DNA of 5,480 bases from Candidatus Latescibacterota bacterium (lineage in GTDB: Bacteria; JAAXHH01; JABIQT01): positions 1 through 5,480 of the forward strand of contig JABIQT010000553.1 in assembly GCA_018667995.1 (NCBI GenBank), in the 5' to 3' direction. How positions within the stretch are numbered: the first letter of the stretch is position 1; each line of letters opens with the position of its first letter. The notes under the pieces were generated by a model. The model was not told where the DNA came from. It made no database searches and saw only the letters and a list, made by a program, of their open reading frames with translations. The position numbers and the translations under genes were made by a program. Positions 1 through 5,480 of this stretch are shown here, in pieces.

Positions 1-2215
1 CACCGAGATTCTCAGTCACGGTGAAAGACGTTACGTTAATCGTGGGTGGGGTTACAGGCCCCGGCCCCGTGATCAAACGAATACGATTATTACTGGTATC
101 GGCAATATAGACATTGCGATTTACGTCAAGCGTAATACCTCTTGGGAAGTTCAGGCTTGCAGATATCGCAGAACCGTCGTCACCGGTAAATCGCCCACCG
201 GAGCCGTCGGCAAATCCGTCTCCAGCGATGGTCGACATCGTCCCGCCAACGGCGACCTTTCGGATCCGATGTGAAAAAGTATCGGCGATATAGATCGCGC
301 CTTCATTATCAACGGCAATGTCCGTTGGGAAATTCAGGCTCGCCAACGTTGCGGGACCGCCATCGCCCGTGAACCTGCCGCTGCTGATATCATCGATAAA
401 ACCATCACCTGCAAAGGTCGAAATCGTTCCCTCTGGATTTACCTTTCTCACGATATGATTTGCCGTATCAGCGATATAGATATTTCCGATGCCATCCACA
501 TGGACACCGGAAGGAAAATTCAGATTCGCGAGTGTGGCTGGTCCATTATCGCCTGCAAGTCCAACACCACCGTCACCCGCGACGGTTGATATCACACCAT
601 CAGTATCAATCTTACGGATGCGTTGGTTCTCGGTGTCAGCAATGAAGATGTTACCGTTGGCAGCTACGAAAACCCCTCGCGGCCCTCTGATGCTTGCCTC
701 GGCAGCAGGACCATTGTCGCCCCGGAATCTACCTTCACCAAACGCATCTACAAATCCATCACCTGCTATGGTGGATACGATACCAGAGGTACTGATCTTG
801 CGTATTCTATTGTTCCTCGTGTCCACAACAATCACTTCTCCAGCAGGATTAAGTGCCACATCAGCTGAAAGTCTAAAGGAAGCACTTAAAGCAGCACCGC
901 CATCGCCTGAGAAATCGGCAGCTCCGTTACCAGCCGCTGTTGAGATGTTGCCGGACAGATCGATACTTCGCACGCGGTTATTTTCAGAGTCAGCTATGTA
1001 CACGGTACCGTCTGAAGCCAGCGCCACTGCTGCGGGTGACTGAAGTCTCGCCGTTGTTGCCGGCCCACCGTCTCCCGCAAAAAAGGTGTTCCCATTGCCT
1101 GCCACGGATGATATTACTCCGTTAAGATCTACCTTGCGAAGCCGATTGTTGCTGCTGTCTGCAATGTAGAGGGTACCGTCTGATGCACCCCATATCCCAC
1201 TGGGAGCATCGAGACGGGCATCGGTCGCAGCACCTCCATCCCCCGAGAATCCAATATCGCCCGTCCCCGCGAAAGTAGAAATAACGCCACTCGCGTCCAC
1301 CTTTCGTATTCTATCGTTACCGGCATCGGCAATAAAGAGGTTGTCCGCCGCATCCAGATAAAGTGCCAGCGGCGACAGTAGTGTCGCCAGCGTGGCGGGA
1401 CCGCCATCTCCCGTATTTCCGCCGACTCCCGTTCCGGCGACCGTGGTAATGACACCATTTGTAGCCACTCGCCGGATACGATTTCCGGAGGTCTCAGCGA
1501 TATACATAACACCGGCGGTGCTGACGATAACCGAGGAGGGAAATACAAAACCGGCATCGATAGCTTGACCTCCGTCTCCAACTGGCGACAAGCTTCCATT
1601 ACCGGCAAAGGTCGTGATCGTGCCGTCCGTTGCCACTTGTCTTATACGCTGATTTTCCCGGTCGGCAACATAGAGAATACCCGCAGCATCCACGAAAACA
1701 TCCCATGGGCGAGCAAGGCTTGCGGTCGTGGCCGGTCCTGAATCACCGGTAAAACGTCCAAGACCAAAACCGTCATTAAAACCATCACCGGCAACGGTCG
1801 TGATCAGACCGTCAAGTGCGACGGAGCGAACACGGTGATTGTTCGCATCTGCAATGTAAACTACGCCTGCCGCATCTACGGATACGGAGGTCGGCGAATT
1901 GAGCATTGCTTCCGTAGCTTGTCCACCATCACCTGAATACCCACCCGAACCAGTTCCGGCAATGGTCGTCAATGTGCCATCAGGCGCAATTTTCCTGATA
2001 CGATGGTGATTGGTGTCCGCGAGGTAGATATTTCCGCTGGTATCAACGAAGATCCCGCGGGGAACGCCGAGATTGGTATGGATGGCGAGATCACCATCCG
2101 CGGCCCCACCACCTATTGTTGTTATGTTCCCGGGTGTCTGTGCGGAGGACGAGTGAACGAGCAACAGACTGCAAAGAGTCGTCAATAAACGCTTGGTTAT
2201 AGCGGCAGAATACAA
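1..2215 (-). CDS. Exported NHL-repeat beta-propeller protein, 3' end cut by window edge
   Basis: The minus strand is open from 2215 to the left edge: 738 codons and no stop. The first codons give a Sec signal peptide: K8/R9, a hydrophobic stretch LLTTLCSLLLV (10-20) and a likely cleavage SSA|Q after residue 25. Twelve NHL units follow, each with a core like YIADTxNNRIRKV, then DGxITTVAG and SGDGGPAT. Their conserved Asp/Glu falls at residues 67, 123, 185, 241, 297, 353, 409, 465, 527, 583, 645 and 706. NHL units form beta-propellers that usually bind proteins, RNA or small ligands; some relatives are lyases or lactonases, but no catalytic set is visible here. After the last blade a Pro-rich linker (GPGPVTPPT) leads into INVTSFTVTENLG, probably a new domain cut by the edge. 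No ATG or GTG lies in frame before blade 1, so TTG at 2215 is chosen (RBS at 2229-2224); CTG 2218 and TTG 2239 are alternatives. It lies 39 bp after the ankyrin gene, probably co-transcribed. Target unknown. Confidence 0.88.
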   Translation of the reverse strand, partial: MYSAAITKRLLTTLCSLLLVHSSSAQTPGNITTIGGGAADGDLAIHTNLGVPRGIFVDTSGNIYLADTNHHRIRKIAPDGTLTTIAGTGSGGYSGDGGQATEAMLNSPTSVSVDAAGVVYIADANNHRVRSVALDGLITTVAGDGFNDGFGLGRFTGDSGPATTASLARPWDVFVDAAGILYVADRENQRIRQVATDGTITTFAGNGSLSPVGDGGQAIDAGFVFPSSVIVSTAGVMYIAETSGNRIRRVATNGVITTVAGTGVGGNTGDGGPATLATLLSPLALYLDAADNLFIADAGNDRIRKVDASGVISTFAGTGDIGFSGDGGAATDARLDAPSGIWGASDGTLYIADSSNNRLRKVDLNGVISSVAGNGNTFFAGDGGPATTARLQSPAAVALASDGTVYIADSENNRVRSIDLSGNISTAAGNGAADFSGDGGAALSASFRLSADVALNPAGEVIVVDTRNNRIRKISTSGIVSTIAGDGFVDAFGEGRFRGDNGPAAEASIRGPRGVFVAANGNIFIADTENQRIRKIDTDGVISTVAGDGGVGLAGDNGPATLANLNFPSGVHVDGIGNIYIADTANHIVRKVNPEGTISTFAGDGFIDDISSGRFTGDGGPATLASLNFPTDIAVDNEGAIYIADTFSHRIRKVAVGGTMSTIAGDGFADGSGGRFTGDDGSAISASLNFPRGITLDVNRNVYIADTSNNRIRLITGPGPVTPPTINVTSFTVTENLG
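2..2130 (-). repeat. Tandem NHL-encoding repeats, 12 units of 168 or 183-186 bp
   Basis: The conserved Asp/Glu codon of each blade recurs at 2017, 1849, 1663, 1495, 1327, 1159, 991, 823, 637, 469, 283 and 100 (first base, minus strand). The steps are therefore 168, 186, 168, 168, 168, 168, 168, 168, 186, 168, 186 and 183 bp counted as eleven intervals: seven of 168, three of 186 and one of 183. The longer units carry an extra segment of the type DGFxD...GRFxGD between the VAG strand and the GDGGPA turn. The repeats are diverged at DNA level, so they are protein repeats and not recent identical copies. Confidence 0.85.
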
Positions 2216-2223
2216 CAGATCAG

Positions 2224-2229
2224 CCCCCT
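2224..2229 (-). promoter_or_regulatory. Ribosome binding site deciding the NHL gene start
   Basis: The minus strand reads AGGGGG at 2229-2224. It is 8 nt before TTG at 2215 and 5 nt before CTG at 2218. This supports a non-ATG start here and argues against the in-frame TTG at 2239, which lies upstream of this purine run. Confidence 0.5.
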
Positions 2230-2254
2230 GAGATATCAATGAATTTCGGGTCGA

Positions 2255-3601
2255 TTATCCTGATTTAGTGACTGTGGGTAGTCTGTTCATGAGCGAAGAG
2301 CCTCTACCCACAGGGAATACCGGATCCCTTTTCCTTAGTGTACGTAGTATACCAACCACATCCGTGTGGAAATTCTCCGACGCTACTTTGATGGGGGTGT
2401 CTCCGGAGAGGGTACCCCGACCAGGGTCGGCGCCTGCAGCCAGCAACGCCCGTACAATATCGGCACTGCCGTCACGTGCGGCAAGAAGAAGTGCGGTTGT
2501 TCCTATATCTTCCGACTTTCCGAAGAGGATAGATGCGTTCACGTCTGCACCACCTTGTATGAGCAAATTCACCAAGGTAATGTTTCCTGTGGGAGCAGCG
2601 AGGATCAGGGCGGAAACACCACGCTCTCCAAGATGGTCGGGTGAGACCCCCAAGTCTATCAACAAGCGCGCGGACCTTAGACGCCCCTCCTGTGAGGCTA
2701 CCATGAGGGCATTGAAACCATCATTTGTGGTCATTAACGGATTAGCTTTGTGATCCAGTAAAATACGCATTGACAGCACGTGTCCTCGTGCCGCGGCAGC
2801 CATTAAGGGCGTGAACCCGTCAAAGGCGGCAAGATTGGGGTCAGCGCCACGACTCAATAACGCACGCATGGTCAATGCGTCCCCCTGCCAGGACGAAAAC
2901 CCTAAAGCTGTGCCACCTCTGGCATTCTTCGCGTTTACCAAGACGCCAAGGTCAAGAAGCAACTCAGCTGCCGCTGTATTCTGCCCCTGAGATGCTGCCA
3001 TCAATGGCGTGATGCCAAGTTGATCCGTCTGATTGGGATCAGCGCCATTCGCTAGCAGTATATCGATGATGTCGAGATCACCGTGCCAGGAAGCTATTCC
3101 GAGGGCCGACGAGCCCGAAGCGTTGCGGGCCTCAATATCCGCACCGTTGTGGAGCAGCAGCGAAAGAGTCTCCCTGTGCCCTTGTTCGGCAGCACCTATG
3201 AGTACCGTTTCACTATTCTTGGATCGTTCGTCAAGTTCAGCGCCACTCTCTATCAACAACTCGATCGACTCTATCTGTTCCATAGCCGCAGCGTAAAATA
3301 TCGGAGTTTGCCCGTTGATATCACGTGCATTGACGTTTGCTCCGACCGATAAGAGGAACTGCATCATCGACAGGTGCCCGGTCACGGACGCAGCCATTAG
3401 TGCTGTCGCCCCTTCGGAGTTGCGGGAGTCAGGGAGCATGCCGTCATCCAAAGCCACCTTAACCGACTCTATCACTCCTGCTCCAGCTGCACGGTGAAAC
3501 GCACCAATTTCCTCCTGCGTGAAAAGGTCCATCGCATTCACAGAAGTGGCTGTGACCAGGTACAGCACGATCAGCGTCTTTCTTACTATCTTATTTGCCA
3601 T
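2255..3601 (-). CDS. Exported ankyrin-repeat protein
   Basis: This 448-aa protein begins with a signal peptide: N-terminal lysines and arginine, hydrophobic IVLYLVTATS (11-20), likely cleavage VNA|M after residue 23. The rest is almost wholly ankyrin repeats with the usual 33-residue spacing and motifs such as TPLMAA, LL..GAD.N. Approximate units are 32-62, 63-95, 96-128, 129-161, 162-194, 195-227, 228-260, 261-293, 294-326, 327-365 (with a longer loop), 366-398 and a weaker final one 399-425. A basic 20-odd-residue tail follows. Ankyrin stacks are protein-binding scaffolds; no enzyme domain or further membrane segment is seen, so a periplasmic or secreted binding role is inferred. The ATG at 3601 is preceded by a purine-rich GAGAGAG stretch rather than a strong RBS. 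It sits 67 bp after Spy-like gene C and 39 bp before the NHL gene. The partner cannot be predicted. Confidence 0.93.
   Translation of the reverse strand: MANKIVRKTLIVLYLVTATSVNAMDLFTQEEIGAFHRAAGAGVIESVKVALDDGMLPDSRNSEGATALMAASVTGHLSMMQFLLSVGANVNARDINGQTPIFYAAAMEQIESIELLIESGAELDERSKNSETVLIGAAEQGHRETLSLLLHNGADIEARNASGSSALGIASWHGDLDIIDILLANGADPNQTDQLGITPLMAASQGQNTAAAELLLDLGVLVNAKNARGGTALGFSSWQGDALTMRALLSRGADPNLAAFDGFTPLMAAAARGHVLSMRILLDHKANPLMTTNDGFNALMVASQEGRLRSARLLIDLGVSPDHLGERGVSALILAAPTGNITLVNLLIQGGADVNASILFGKSEDIGTTALLLAARDGSADIVRALLAAGADPGRGTLSGDTPIKVASENFHTDVVGILRTLRKRDPVFPVGRGSSLMNRLPTVTKSG
2327..3508 (-). repeat. Ankyrin repeat array, about 12 units of 99 bp
   Basis: This covers residues 32-425 of the ankyrin protein. 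Units 162-194 and 228-260 share S..ALG..SW.GD, and the units after each (195-227 and 261-293) share G.TPLMAA. This suggests a two-unit (66-residue, 198-bp) duplication. Unit 327-365 has about six extra residues in the loop after GADVN. Confidence 0.85.
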
Positions 3602-3668
3602 TGCTCTCTCTCGCAGTCAGCCTATCAATGACATAGGAAGTTTCTGAAATGCGGACACCTAAATGTCG

Positions 3669-4136
3669 CTATCTGCCAGGAGGCCTGATGGATTTGAGCA
3701 TCTTCTCTCGGTGTTTGCGGAGATCCTTGAGCTGCTTCCTCTGATCCTCGCTGAGGATCAGAGCAACCCGCTTATTCATGAGTCTCTCGACTTCCTCCAT
3801 CTCTTCGGCCATGGCCTCCCAATCCGCATCACGGTCCATGGCATCAGAGATATAGGACTGCTTCGTATCCCAGGTTGACTTGAGCACCTGCCGTGTTGCG
3901 ACCAGTTGATCGTCTGCAAGATCCATTTTGAAAGACATAACCGTCCAAAGCCAGGCCACATCCGCTCGCTGCATGGTCTCCGCTCTGGCTCTCATCTGCT
4001 CCATCTGTTCCCGATCAAAACCACCACGACCGCCACCCCGTCCCCCACCAAATCCGCCTCTCTGTGCAAACCCCTCCGATGAGAATAACATGATGAGTGC
4101 TATAGTCGTTACGACAATACCATTAAGCCGAGACAT
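3669..4136 (-). CDS. Small exported Spy/CpxP-like LTxxQ protein, Met-rich (gene C)
   Basis: This is a 155-aa protein with a signal peptide: residues 1-24, hydrophobic core IVVTTIALIMLF, cleavage GFA|Q. A Gly/Arg-rich linker (25-40, GGFGGGRGGGRGGF) follows, then a charged helical region (41-150). It contains two LTxxQ-like motifs, LADDQ at 73-77 and LSEDQ at 128-132, the second followed by RKQLKDL. Length and layout match the Spy/CpxP/ZraP group (about 140-170 aa), whose members are periplasmic chaperones or metal-linked stress sensors. That role is inferred; it could simply be an uncharacterised LTxxQ protein. The mature part has no Cys and one His but about ten Met, which is high. The ATG at 4136 has AAAGGA at 4151-4146, 9 nt upstream. 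It stops with TAG 67 bp before the ankyrin gene, and no terminator is seen between them. An 11-bp inverted repeat lies inside the second LTxxQ codons. Confidence 0.88.
   Translation of the reverse strand: MSRLNGIVVTTIALIMLFSSEGFAQRGGFGGGRGGGRGGFDREQMEQMRARAETMQRADVAWLWTVMSFKMDLADDQLVATRQVLKSTWDTKQSYISDAMDRDADWEAMAEEMEEVERLMNKRVALILSEDQRKQLKDLRKHREKMLKSIRPPGR
3739..3763. repeat. Perfect 11-bp inverted repeat inside gene C
   Basis: CTCTGATCCTC (3739-3749), the 3-nt loop GCT and GAGGATCAGAG (3753-3763) form a perfect stem. It overlaps the codons for LILSEDQR, i.e. the second LTxxQ motif of gene C. On the minus strand no T run follows, so it is not a terminator. Confidence 0.7.
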
Positions 4137-4166
4137 GTAAATCAGTCCTTTCAGCCTTCATTTACT

Positions 4167-4186
4167 TTGATAGGAACACCTATCAA
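4167..4186. promoter_or_regulatory. Perfect 8-bp inverted repeat upstream of gene C
   Basis: TTGATAGG (4167-4174) and CCTATCAA (4179-4186) flank the 4-nt loop AACA. The element lies 30 nt upstream of the ATG of gene C. It has the size and symmetry of a dimeric repressor operator but could also fold as a leader stem-loop. Read on the minus strand, TTGATA (4186-4181) could serve as a -35 box with TAAATG 16 nt on, a weak -10. Confidence 0.4.
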
Positions 4187-4197
4187 GGAATAGAGAG

Positions 4198-4236
4198 GCG
4201 GCAACTCGGCCGAAATGACGTCGGACGAGTTGCCGC
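4198..4236 (-). terminator. Strong hairpin after gene B, possible terminator
   Basis: Arms 4198-4208 (GCGGCAACTCG) and 4226-4236 pair perfectly over 11 bp. After one G-A mismatch another 4 bp pair (4210-4213 with 4221-4224), leaving a 7-nt loop. It begins 19 nt after the stop of gene B. On the minus strand the stem is followed by CTCTCTATTCCTT, which is pyrimidine-rich but not a clean T run. It may be an intrinsic terminator, an attenuator or an mRNA-stabilising stem between B and C. Confidence 0.55.
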
Positions 4237-4255
4237 ATTTGCTTAGAGATTTATA

Positions 4256-4870
4256 TCAAAATCCAGGTCTGCGGGGAACATTGGGAGATCCTCCCCCAAA
4301 GCCACGTCGAAATCCCCTATTACCACGCTGAGTTCTCCCATCATCGTCTGGTAGGTGGAGACGGCCACGGTCCTGCAGTTTCTTCTTCTGTTCATCTGTA
4401 AGTACATTCTTCGCTTGTACCCGAAAAATCACAGTCCGTTCAAATATCTTCGCCCGCGCGGCTGTTACTTTGGAAGCCTGCGCCGATGCGGCTGACTCTG
4501 AAGGATTCAGGATTTGCAGTACCTCTCGCAATTCGATCTGTGCTACTTCCACGTCCGCGCGAAGCTGCGCAACTTCCTTACCGAAAGTATTGCGCAGATC
4601 CCGAAGTTGGGACTGCTGAGTTTCCGTCAGATCCAATTCCTCCAACCCACGCATTCCCGATGCCTGGTCCATCCGGACGCCACGCGGACCTCGCAGGCGC
4701 GGCCCAAGATCTTGATCCTCTGCGTCTACTGATCCGAATAACGCGGGTCCGTTCGACCCAGACCCGAATGAGGGTTTATCAAATGCCTGCTGTGCAAGCA
4801 CATGTTGTGTGATGCCAAGAACTCCTGCCACTGCGAGTGTGCCGAAGATGATCGCCCATTTCTTATTCAT
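4256..4870 (-). CDS. Exported Spy/CpxP-like protein with two LTxxQ motifs (gene B)
   Basis: This 204-aa protein starts MNKKW, has a hydrophobic segment (6-20) and a probable cleavage VLA|QQ after residue 26. A low-complexity region (27-78) follows, then the helical core with LTETQ at 81-85 (followed by QSQLRDLRNTFGKE), a long helix rich in A/E/L/V (97-120), a second helix (128-156) and LTDEQ at 157-161 (followed by KKKLQDRG). The two LTxxQ motifs about 75 residues apart are the hallmark of the Spy/CpxP/ZraP superfamily of periplasmic chaperone-like or metal-responsive proteins. The C-terminus (168-204) is Arg/Gly/Pro-rich and probably disordered. The ATG at 4870 has an excellent RBS. It lies downstream of another Spy-like gene and 119 bp upstream of a third. 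Membership is well supported; ligand and client are not known. Confidence 0.9.
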   Translation of the reverse strand: MNKKWAIIFGTLAVAGVLGITQHVLAQQAFDKPSFGSGSNGPALFGSVDAEDQDLGPRLRGPRGVRMDQASGMRGLEELDLTETQQSQLRDLRNTFGKEVAQLRADVEVAQIELREVLQILNPSESAASAQASKVTAARAKIFERTVIFRVQAKNVLTDEQKKKLQDRGRLHLPDDDGRTQRGNRGFRRGFGGGSPNVPRRPGF

Positions 4871-4878
4871 GACACCTA

Positions 4879-4884
4879 CCTCCT
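4879..4884 (-). promoter_or_regulatory. Strong ribosome binding site of gene B
   Basis: The minus strand has a perfect AGGAGG at 4884-4879, 8 nt before the ATG at 4870. It confirms the start and is the strongest RBS in the window. Confidence 0.8.
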
Positions 4885-4891
4885 ATGTTGT

Positions 4892-4920
4892 GGTTTACCT
4901 TACTGCGGTCGTCTCGTCAA
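4892..4920 (-). promoter_or_regulatory. Possible promoter for gene B
   Basis: On the minus strand TTGACG (4920-4915) matches five of six bases of the sigma-70 -35 box. At 17-bp spacing TAAACC (4897-4892) is a poor -10 match, three of six. A start near here would give a very short leader that includes the RBS. Transcription could equally begin further upstream or be driven by an alternative sigma factor. Confidence 0.25.
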
Positions 4921-5118
4921 ACCCTTTCCGCATTCTCTACCCACTTAGACACAGGTCGGTCACGGTTTATTCCGCTGACCTGAAAAAAACTCAGGAGGAC
5001 CATCAAGAAATGAAAATCCGGGAGGAGTAATCTGGATGCCGCGAGAGGTGCGGACGGACACGCCAAGCCGCAAACCTATAGGGAGAGATCACCGGTGGAC
5101 TCGGGTAAAAGAGAATGA

Positions 5119-5144
5119 TGTATCGCGGCACATCTGGCGATACA
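5119..5144 (-). terminator. Terminator-like hairpin after gene A
   Basis: TGTATCGC (5119-5126) and GCGATACA (5137-5144) form an 8-bp stem with a 10-nt loop. It starts 51 nt after the TAA of gene A. On the minus strand the stem is followed by TCATTCTCTTTT, an interrupted T tract. This fits a weak intrinsic terminator separating A from B. Confidence 0.5.
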
Positions 5145-5195
5145 AAAAGATGACTATGTTATCAATAGAGTCTTCATTATGCGACATGCAGTTGA

Positions 5196-5480
5196 TTACT
5201 CTGGATTTTCTGATCGACCGCCTAATGGTTTCTGCCTACCTTCCGGTCGGCGTCCACGCATCCTCCTCCGGTCAAAGAACCGCCCACCACGATCTCTCCG
5301 CTCCGCCAGTCGTTCGCGTTGTTCCTCGGTAAGCATCGGATCGATCTGCTTCTCCAGCGAATCGATCAGGGTCGCTATCTCGCCGCGATGCTTTGACATG
5401 GTCTCCTCAAATACAGGTCGATAGTCGGCCATGATCCTCTGTAGCTCTTCACGTTGTTCCTCATCCGGACGAATGATACG
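5196..5480 (-). CDS. C-terminal part of a Spy-like LTxxQ protein (gene A), start beyond window
   Basis: The minus frame is open from the right edge to TAA at 5196, giving 94 residues. The internal ATG at 5432 is not taken as the start, because the 16 upstream codons continue the family pattern: PDEEQREELQRI (visible residues 5-16) looks like a variant first LTxxQ helix. A helical stretch EIATLIDSLEKQIDPM (34-49) leads into a clear LTEEQ (50-54) followed by RERLAERR. The tail (60-94) is very rich in Arg and Gly. The layout matches gene B. The signal peptide expected for this family would lie outside the window. About one third to one half of the protein is probably missing. Function beyond family assignment is unknown. 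Confidence 0.8.
   Translation of the reverse strand, partial: RIIRPDEEQREELQRIMADYRPVFEETMSKHRGEIATLIDSLEKQIDPMLTEEQRERLAERRDRGGRFFDRRRMRGRRPEGRQKPLGGRSENPE

Larger units (their letters stand above)
4871..5195. other. 325-bp intergenic region between genes A and B
   Basis: This holds the gene B RBS, a weak promoter candidate, the gene A terminator-like hairpin and a short 5-bp stem (CCTGA 4979-4983 with TCAGG 4991-4995) around an A run. On the plus strand two RBS-like runs, AGGAGG at 4993-4998 and GGAGGAG at 5021-5027, precede ATGs at 5010 and 5036, but the reading frames that follow are not convincing genes. No RNA gene was recognised. Confidence 0.5.

Noticed and set aside
489-1043. 184-codon plus-strand open frame
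   Set aside because: It is antisense to the NHL repeats. Its openness and repetitive composition follow from the repeat codons, and the minus frame gives a clear protein family.
1129-1608. 159-codon minus-strand open frame
   Set aside because: It is another frame inside the NHL gene. The true frame here encodes regular YIAD...NRIRKV blades.
2168-2215. Cys15 in the NHL signal peptide as a lipoprotein site
   Set aside because: The bases encode TTLC, which does not fit the lipobox L-[AS]-[GA]-C, and SSA|Q ten residues later is a good ordinary cleavage site.
2268-2753. 161-codon plus-strand open frame
   Set aside because: It is antisense to the ankyrin gene with no family pattern or RBS.
4979-4995. 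CCTGA...TCAGG stem around an A run as a terminator
   Set aside because: The stem is only 5 bp, the T run on the minus strand is in the loop and not after the stem.
4809-5030. Plus-strand 73-codon frame
   Set aside because: It begins antisense to the signal peptide of gene B, so its hydrophobic character is a reflection. No RBS or family pattern.
5064-5086. CTATAGGGAGA, matching the end of the phage T7 promoter
   Set aside because: The upstream bases do not match the T7 promoter beyond a few positions and there is no phage context. Likely chance.
5036-5332. Plus-strand 98-codon frame with GGAGGAG 8 nt before its ATG, preceded by a six-codon MKIREE frame
   Set aside because: The RBS is good but the protein has no recognisable pattern and over a third of it is antisense to the well-supported gene A. 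It remains a weak possibility.

Overview
The window reads as a Gram-negative bacterial chromosome segment of roughly 50% G+C. All four visible N-termini carry Sec-type signal peptides, and the genes belong to periplasmic or exported families (Spy/CpxP-like LTxxQ proteins, an ankyrin-repeat protein, an NHL beta-propeller protein). The phylum cannot be fixed from this sequence. Large NHL proteins of this style and clusters of LTxxQ genes are common in Acidobacteriota, Planctomycetota and uncultured environmental bacteria, but that is background knowledge and not proof.

All five convincing genes lie on the minus strand, so transcription runs from the right edge to the left edge. In order: (A) 5480-5196, the C-terminal 94 residues of a small LTxxQ/Spy-like protein cut by the right edge; a 325-bp gap with a terminator-like hairpin and a possible promoter; (B) 4870-4256, a 204-aa exported Spy-like protein with two LTxxQ motifs; a 119-bp gap with two inverted repeats; (C) 4136-3669, a 155-aa exported, Met-rich Spy-like protein; a 67-bp gap; (D) 3601-2255, a 448-aa exported protein made almost entirely of about 12 ankyrin repeats; a 39-bp gap; (E) 2215-1, at least 738 codons of an exported NHL-repeat protein with 12 propeller blades, cut by the left edge. 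Gene E starts at a non-ATG codon and has no stop inside the window, so a simple ORF search misses it. I checked its frame codon by codon from 2215 to 2 and it is open throughout.

Functionally, A-C look like three diverged members of the Spy/CpxP/ZraP superfamily (helical periplasmic chaperone or metal-sensing proteins), each with an Arg/Gly-rich tail. D and E are exported repeat scaffolds of unknown target. The C-D-E spacing (67 and 39 bp, no clear terminator) fits one transcription unit. A and B are set off by hairpins. A shared envelope-stress or surface role is an inference from location and gene neighbourhood only. No RNA gene, insertion sequence, CRISPR array or phage signal was seen.
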